In this document: piece by piece, positions 57,303 through 64,000 of the stretch | Numbering within the stretch: the first letter of the stretch is position 1 | Layout of the letters: each line of letters starts with the position of its first letter | Assembly (NCBI GenBank): GCA_030549775.1 | Contig: CM060174.1 | Coordinates: 8,232,027-8,296,026, forward strand | Direction: 5' to 3' | Source: Tamarix chinensis | Lineage: Eukaryota; Streptophyta; Magnoliopsida; Caryophyllales; Tamaricaceae | DNA: 64,000 nucleotides | The notes under the pieces: generated by a model | Told to the model about the DNA's origin: nothing | Database searches by the model: none | What the model saw: the letters and a program-made list of their open reading frames with translations, nothing else | Position numbers and translations under genes: made by a program

Positions 57303-57536
57303 GGGCTTATTTGGTATAAGGGTGATGGGGATAGAAAAAAAATGTCCCTATTTTGTATTGTTTAAATCAATTATTTATTGATAATAAAAATATTTTTAAT
57401 AAAATATCAATTTTAGATCAAATAAATATCTAAAATGGGTGTTCGTCGGATTTTAAAAATTTTAAGTATAATATACTAGATATGTAAAACACGGGATAAT
57501 TTTTCCACTCCTATTATCCTGGTACCAAATAAGTAC
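57303..57536. mobile_element. Tourist-like MITE, diverged relative of the intronic one
   Basis: The ends GGGCTTATTTGGTA (left) and TACCAAATAAGTAC (right) are inverted. Internal parts of the repeat follow the intronic MITE (ATAATTTTTCCACTCCTATTATC at right, TAAAATGG / TTTTAGAT in the middle). TAT flanks both ends, possibly a decayed TWA duplication. It is about 234 bp and non-coding. Confidence 0.75.
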
Positions 57537-57539
57537 TAT

Positions 57540-57673
57540 AAATTCTCATTCTCTTCGACTTGTTCCTATTGATCTAATCTAGGATTATTTCACTAATTTT
57601 TAATAAATTATTGTTACTGTCGTGAGTAATATTTTTCTTATTAATGTTATTGCTATTATATTATCATTAGTAC

Positions 57674-57709
<36 letters not shown>

Positions 57710-59125
57710 GTTTCTTTTAGTATTATCAGTCTAATCCCATCTTACAAGTCCTGAATATAAAGATAAGGAGAACAAGCTCCGAAGCTTAGTGTAGATTATA
57801 GGTGAAATCATCTGTCTATGAAATATAAATTTATTCAATTAATACAATTTTTTATTATATATATATTTAAAATACCATGTATTAAGACATAATTCTTCCG
57901 CTCTCTGTAGTTCTGAAAACCATGTGGCGTCTACCGGCTATGTTTTCCGGATAGGAAAATAGTCATTCGAACGCACTTTCAAAGTTCCTGGAAACCTAAA
58001 AATATTTTCCAAAGAACACTCATTATTTTCTAAAAGTAAACACATCCCCTGTCTCTATTACTATTTTTTTTTCTACCAGAAAAATTAGATTGCCAGCCAT
58101 GTTTACATACTAATTTTCATCTTCCAACTTCGTCCAAAATTCATAATGAAACTAGAACCGTTTGTACTCTTTCAATTCATCGGCAACTTGTTGAAAATGC
58201 TCTGAGAAACCACCACCTCCGGCCTGATTTATGCTTGCTGCTCCGCTCCTCTAATTATATCAACCGTCGATGACGCTGGATATATTCATCCTCCTCGACG
58301 TTTGAAGCCGGATGCTACGAACCGGGCTCGGCCAAGTGTACTGGAGGCTCGTCCGAATGGCACACGAGAGCATGTGATGGTCCGTCGCTGCGCTGAGAAT
58401 AGTAGTAATAGTACAGTGACACTAGGAGCGTGTTTGGGAAGACAAGTACTACTGAAACTAGAGGCGTGTTCGGCGACGGTAGTAGTCATGTTGTCTTGTT
58501 AATTCTTTGACTCTATTTAGCTTACGTCCGATATCATAATTTTTAATAATTATTTTTATATAAAAATAATTTATTGTAGCCAATTAATGTTTGATTTTTA
58601 TTTTTTTTAGTATTTATTTTTTATTTTTTATCTTCTTATATCTATATTTTTTTGGTAATAATTATTTTATAAATTTTTCAATATTAAACATTAAAAATCA
58701 TATGAAACATGAAAAAATAATATATATATATATATATATCGCGTATAAATTACTAAAAATTGTAGTAGTAGTAATAATAATAATAACCTATTTTTTTTCC
58801 TTTAAAAAAGGTACCCAAAAAATGACATATGAAATTTAAAACCATAGGGAAAAAATATTTATGTTTTTATAGGAAAATATATAAAATATTTCTTTTTATA
58901 AAGTACTAAAAATTGTAATAAATCATGATAAAAATTTTTTTTTTCAAAAAAGTAGCCAAAAAATTCCCTACGAAATTTAAAACCATAGGAAAAAAAAGGG
59001 TTGAATTTTTCTAAAATATTATAGAGTATAAAAAATTATAAACAATCACTAAACAAATTTTATAAAATTTACTAACATCTAAAATTTAGATAGTGAGTGA
59101 TATAATCAAATTTTAAATCATATAT
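57540..59125. other. AT-rich intergenic with microsatellites
   Basis: There is an ATT run at about 57675-57707 and a TA run at about 58721-58738. A GC-richer patch at 58260-58500 has a frame on each strand but no recognisable domain. A duplicated phrase, CGAAATTTAAAACCATAGGRAAAAA, occurs near 58828 and 58970, showing a local tandem duplication of about 140 bp (about 58795-58860 and 58935-59000). Confidence 0.4.
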
Positions 59126-59129
59126 GTAA

Positions 59130-59640
59130 TAAACATGTGTGCATTTGTAATGAACATCATATAAACAAATAGTCTAGTGATGAGCATGATAAATATCATT
59201 TGTAATCTTATACAATACCATTTTCATTTTTCTAGCAATTCTATCTTCCACATGTTGTCCAGCATCCTTATTCCCAATGTTTTCTTCATATATCTCTACT
59301 ACAAAAATCATCAAATAATATATCATCCATTCCAGTCAATCTAATAAAATTGTAAATTACAATTGTTGCAATGACAATGAACATTTGTTGTTCCAAACTA
59401 GAATTTGGAATCTACTTTAATTAAGATAGGGAAACGAGCCTTTAAAGTGCTAAAGCAATGGTCAATCACATTTCGCACCAAAGAGTGTAAATTATTGAAT
59501 AACTCATATTTTCATTGCCGACTACCAACTCTTTGAAAACAAAATATATGATATCTTATATCCTTGAATGGAGCGAAATAGCCTCACATATTGGGATAAC
59601 CTGAATCAACCACATAATATTTATCTGCACAAAATATAAG
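59130..59640 (-). pseudogene. Second PIF/Harbinger transposase remnant
   Basis: Read on the minus strand from about 59630 it gives YYVVDSGYPN, RYHIFCFQRV, ELFNNLHSLVRNVIDHCFST, LKARFPILIKVDSKF and then a frame-shifted ATIVIYNFIR. These match, in order, the GDAGYPN, R.H, ELFN..H...RNVIER.FG, LK.RFPIL and CC.IHNFIR blocks of plant PIF/Harbinger transposases. The third catalytic acid (usually Glu after VI/VV) is Asp here. Stops are frequent. The N-terminal half is cut off near the LTR starting at 59745. Confidence 0.75.
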
Positions 59641-59744
59641 TTTATATTATTCAACTATAATTTTTTATACATAATATATAAGTTAATGTTGTATTTACCT
59701 TCAAGTAGATGAGTGAAGTTTTTGTTGGGATATCAAATACAGTA

Positions 59745-60308
59745 TGTAACACCCCCCAAATTCACTACTCAAAAACTTAGTTTGCGGAAGCGTTAATTAT
59801 AAAAATAATGGGTGTTACCGCCATTCTTGGTATAAGCCTAGTCTCCTATCCTATTGTTATACCAAAGGCTAACGCGAAGAGTTGCAATCTAATAAGAGAA
59901 AGAAATATAGAAGGAGATATAAGAGTTCAAGGGATATTCGGATCAAAAGATGCTAAGGAGGACATTAGATAGTTCTAACTCTCCACCCTTACCAAAAGCC
60001 ATCAAGTTATACTCTCAAAATACTTTTGCAAGATAAAGAGTGGCCATGGAATAGGTAGGGAACCATAAAATATAACCTATCAATATAATTAATGGTACTA
60101 AGTAAACCACTACACAAAACTAACATGTAAAAACTACATAAGGCACATAAGTGGTATTATGGCATAGATACATCAATGAAATCATGTGATAACGAGATAT
60201 GGTAAACAAGCCATAACATATACATCTTCAAGGCCACATGCTCATCATATCATTATTCTTAAATAAAGAATCCTCATCTAATAAATTCAACACAACCATA
60301 ACAAATAT
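59745..60308 (-). mobile_element. 3' end of a reversed LTR (outermost of a nested stack)
   Basis: It begins TGTAACACCCCCCAAATTC on the plus strand. The reverse complement has the shared tail CGCTTCCGCAAAC and GGCGGTAACACCC found at the ends of the other long LTRs. It is interrupted at 60309 by another reversed LTR. The 5-bp left flank is CAGTA; the matching right flank would lie beyond the window. Confidence 0.65.
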
Positions 60309-61024
60309 TGCAACACTCCCAAAATTCACTTCAGAAAAATTTCATATAAAGGAACAATACGAAAGATAAAATAGATAATAAAAAATGTCACCGCCACACC
60401 TAATATAAGATAAATTTCCACCATATATCTCATGCTAGATGCAAGGCTAAAACCTGTCTAACAAAAATTCAAACAATATCTATATTGTGAGGATAAACTC
60501 TCACAAGAAAATATCCAATGGCAGATGGCAAAGTGAATAATTTCACTAAACAAAATCGTTGCTGATCAAATCAGGAGAAAACTTGTGAAATAACTTTGAA
60601 TTTTAAAAGCTTAACAAAGTAATGGAAAATTAAATTTTGATTACAACACCATTAAAATTTTAATACAACACTTGAAATTTTCAAAAAGTAAGTACAGATA
60701 AATAAAAACAAATCTTCGAGGGATAAAACTCCAGATTGCCTACTCTCAAAGCCAAGCCTTCAACCCATCAATAACATTTGATCTCAAGCCTACACAAAAT
60801 GTCTGCTTCCCACAATCAGTGGATTATCACAAGTAGTATCGGCATGGGTCTAGTACTGAACAAACCACGAATATCTAACTTATGGGAGGAAACTTGATAC
60901 AAATAAGACATGGAAATATTTATCTTACAATACTCATGCTCGATTATACATGTGATGCATACGACGAAATATGTGTTCATGGATTCATGCTTATAAATAC
61001 ATGACTAGATATGACAACACATAG
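60309..61024 (-). mobile_element. 3' part of a reversed family A LTR (middle of stack)
   Basis: It begins TGCAACACTCCCAAAATTC. It is collinear with 34664-34769 plus 38557-39230, including AAGATAAAT and GCAAGGCTAAAACC. It stops where a third reversed LTR begins at 61025. The left flank is AATAT. Confidence 0.7.
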
Positions 61025-61995
61025 TGTAACACCCTAAAATTCACTCTTGAAAATTTTAGTTAAAAGAATAATGTAGAAGCTAAAATAGAAATTGGGGAAT
61101 GTCATCGCTATGCCTAACACAAGATAAATTTCCACCATCTATCTTATACTAGATGTAAGGCTAAAACCTGTGCAACAAAAATTCAAACATTTATGCTGTG
61201 AGGATAAACTCCCGCAAGGAGATATCCACAAGTAGATGGCAAGTGAAAATTTTAACTCAACAAAATTATCGCTAAATAAATCAGAAAAAACCTATAAAAT
61301 AACCATGGATTTCAAAATTGTATCAAAGTAATGGGAAATTTAAATTTAATTACAGCACCCTTAAATTTTTAATACAACATTTGAAAACTTCTAAAAATAA
61401 ATAAAGATAGGGATATAAATCTAGGTTGCCTACTCTCTCAAAGCTAAGCCTTTAACCCAACAATGACATCTAATCTCAAGTTTACACAAGAGTTATGTTC
61501 CCCATCATCAGTGGATCATCATTGGAATTATCCAACAAAGTTAGTATTAGTACAAGTCCAGTACTGAGTAAATTACGACTACCAAACTCATAGGAGGAAA
61601 CATAATACACATAAAATATGGCAATCTCTAGCTTATAATGCTAATGCTCAATTATATATATGATACATATACCATTCCACCCATACAATAACTCATGCAC
61701 AATTATATATGTAATACATACGCCATTCCACTTATATAATAACTCATACTCAATTATACATGTGATACATACAATAAAACATGTGGTCATGGATTCATGC
61801 TTATGAATACATGACTAGACATGACAACACATAGGATACAAGTGTACAAGAAATCACAATCGCATGCTAAGTAACACACACTACCCTAGAAGATATCATT
61901 CTGCACATAAGGGTCACATGCAATTTAAATAATAGATCATGTGATAATTGGGTGAACATGCATCATATCCTAGCATTATTGTAAGGGAGACTACC
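61025..61995 (-). mobile_element. 3' part of a reversed family A LTR (inner layer)
   Basis: It begins TGTAACACCCTAAAATTC, with left flank CATAG. It follows the same order as the previous layer and as 38557-39410, including CAGTACTGAGTAAATTACGA and CATGCTTATGAATACATGACTAG. It is cut at 61996 by a plus-strand element. Confidence 0.7.
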
Positions 61996-64000
61996 TGAAA
62001 TGCCCCAAAAATCCTAATTTCTATTATCTATTATCAAATAAGATTTTATGAGGGAGTTTAACCAAAATAATTTACTTTTATTAAAATAAGAGGAAGTTAA
62101 TTAGGTTAAACAAAAAAGAAATTTAAAAGTGTTTTAAATAGGAGGAATTGTGGTATTTTAAGCTAATTAAGGATTTTATTTTAGAAATCAATTAAATAAA
62201 TTAATTTATTTAAATTAAGAAGAATAAAATAGTTTCAAATTAATATAAAATTTATAAATAATTTAATTGGAGAAAATTAGAGTGTGTTGTTAGTTTAAAA
62301 TGGAGTTTAAGAAAACTCTTTCAAAAACCCCTAAATTAACCTAAAAATATAATTTAATTATTATTTTGATAATTATATTTTATTAAACATCCTAAATTAC
62401 CCAAATCATACTAATTAATCCAACCACTAATTTCCCTTCTTTTTCCTTTTTCCTTTTCTCCATTTTTCCCCTCTTTTTCCTTTTCTTTCCCTTCCTTTCT
62501 TTTTTTTTTCTACTCTCCCCCCCGACTTGGGTCGGCCTGCTGGCCCAGCACCCTGCGCAGCCCAGCTCTCCCCCGCGGCCCAGCGACCCAGCCGCCTGTA
62601 AGACAAAACGTCGCGTTTCAGCGCTAAAGTCGCTGAAACGCCACGTAGCGATAAGGGATAAGATAGCCGTTGCCAGACCGACGCGGACGCCGCGTTTTGC
62701 CCAAAAATCGCCCAAAACGCCGCGTTTCATTTATAAGGGAAATAAACGCCGCCACCCGGCCGGTTCCCCCTTCCCTTTTTCCTTTCCCCTGGACCGTCGG
62801 TCCAGCCTCTTCCTCTTCTTCTTCCTCGCGACGTCGTCGTCTTCGTCGTCTGCAACCGAAAATCTCGCCGGAAATCTTAGCTTCAACGGCACGCCATTTC
62901 CACCGGTCATTTCGCCCTTTCATCCCCGTTGACTTCCCTGCAGATGTGACCAATCGATTCAGCCATTCCCGCACGCAATCCTCTTCTTCTTTTTCTCCGA
63001 TGGGTCTCGGTCTGCAATAGCAGACCTGCGCCGGTCAGCCTCGCCGGACACGCAAGAACCTAACCCCCCTAACCTCCCTCGAAGCTTGTCGTTTTCCGTT
63101 CAATTTTGCCTATAAATAGCCCTAACCACTGCTTGAATCGGGTTCGAAAAAACCTGGAACCCAGAGAAACCCCGTCGCGCCGCCCCGCCTTCAGCCGCCA
63201 TTTCCTTCGCTGTCAGCCACCCCTGCCGCCTACCCTTTCCACCACGATCTTCCCTGCACCTCCCTCTACACAACCACCCCCGTAGCCTCCCTGCCTTACG
63301 CCGCACGTGCCGCCCTGGCCGTGCGAAAATTCCTCCCCGAAACAGCCCTTCCAGCCCGGCGCCACCTTCGTGCCACCGCCGCCGGCCATACTGCCGCTTG
63401 CAGCGCCGCCACCACCCCCCAAAACAACCAGAGGTTCCTGCTCTACCACCCTATACCTCCCATTTCTCCTAGTTTCCCCTTCCTTGGCCTCCACCTCCAT
63501 TTTTTCCCTCTCTTCCCTTCCTCCACCGCCGTCTCCGCTGCCGCCGCCGGCGCCACCACCTCTTAGCCAGGTTGCCCAACACCCTGAACCCTTAATCTTA
63601 AAAAATAAAAGTGATTAATGATTTAATATTATTAACTACTATTATTAGTATTAATATGATTAATATCAACATTATCATTATTATTACTAATAATATTATT
63701 ATTACTAATACTACCACCCTTATTATTATTACTAGGACCCAATCCTCCCCTAAGAACTTCTAATTAATGGTATTAAGCAATACAAGACCCTATTAAGTTA
63801 TTGTTATTATTAATATTGCTAGTATTACTATTATTATCCTTATTATAATTAGCACTACTATTATCGTTACTATTATGATTACTATTATTATTATTATTAT
63901 TATCGTTATTAATATTACTCTTATTATTCTTATTGTTATTATAATTATTATTTTCATTTATTACTATTATTATTTTTTTATTACTATTATCATTATTATT
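61996..64000 (+). mobile_element. 5' part of a plus-strand LTR-type element running off the window
   Basis: It begins TGAAATGCCCCAAAAATCC, a TGTAATGCCCC-like start, with left flank CTACC. The first 400 bp are AT-rich, then a GC/CT-rich zone (about 62420-63590) and then a long ATT-rich stretch. This layout matches the other long LTRs here. The right end and TSD lie outside. The many frames at 62392-63618 are Pro/Ala/Arg-rich and low-complexity and exist on both strands, as expected from GC-rich leader-like DNA. Confidence 0.55.
63610..64000. repeat. ATT-rich trinucleotide low-complexity tract
   Basis: Nearly the whole stretch consists of ATT, TTA, ACT and AGT triplets in shifting order, extending to the window edge. 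Confidence 0.85.

Noticed and set aside
62392..63618. Many overlapping long frames, rich in Pro, Ala, Arg and Ser
   Set aside because: They occur on both strands in a GC-rich leader-like zone with no domain or codon pattern, a composition effect.

Overview
This is a plant nuclear window, about 64 kb. It carries one clearly protein-coding gene in a landscape of fossil transposable elements. Evidence for an angiosperm is the INDETERMINATE DOMAIN (IDD) zinc-finger gene, 5S-bearing Cassandra TRIM elements, CACTA and PIF/Harbinger remnants with plant-type proteins, a plant L1-type LINE, and very long solo LTRs of the TGTAAYACCCC...GGGGTGTTACA type. The clade cannot be fixed from sequence alone. 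Nothing here is an operon, a CRISPR array or a bacterial feature. || Layout. 1-6.6 kb: AT-rich sequence with a decayed copia-like element (minus strand) split by a full-length Cassandra TRIM. 6.6-10.5 kb: a PIF/Harbinger fossil with transposase plus Myb/SANT-like partner. 10.5-16.5 kb: a 4.86-kb solo LTR with a perfect 5-bp target-site duplication (TSD), inserted in an older reversed LTR, then a Cassandra fragment. 16.5-20.1 kb: low-copy intergenic DNA with no gene I recognise. 20.1-34.7 kb: a Cassandra solo LTR, a CACTA fragment, a chimeric LTR split by a LINE, a 3.66-kb solo LTR inside the LINE, and CACTA-type subterminal palindromes. 34.7-43.5 kb: a reversed 5.0-kb solo LTR split by a younger 3.78-kb solo LTR, both with perfect TSDs. 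43.5-45.1 kb: a cluster of Cassandra copies, one with two LTRs and a primer-binding site. 45.1-53.4 kb: the IDD gene with its leader. 53.4-59.1 kb: gene flank with a Cassandra solo LTR and a MITE. 59.1-64 kb: a Harbinger fossil and a staircase of nested LTRs running off the window. || The gene. Three coding exons (47480-47729, 48527-48932, 51378-52866) join to a 714-residue IDD/BIRD-family transcription factor, closest in my recognition to the RAVEN/IDD5 type. Its first intron can only be spliced in frame with a GC-AG donor, and its acceptor is a tandem NAGNAG. A Tourist-like MITE with a TTA TSD sits in the 2.4-kb second intron, and short upstream ORFs lie in the leader. || The most unusual repeat observations are: (i) a short stem-loop near the 3' end of two diverged LTR families with a compensatory base-pair change; (ii) a cross-family conserved CTATAG/CATACTTAAG block; (iii) at least four solo LTRs of 3.7-5.0 kb with intact TSDs and no intact long element; and (iv) about ten Cassandra LTR copies, two of them lacking part of the 5S-derived promoter.
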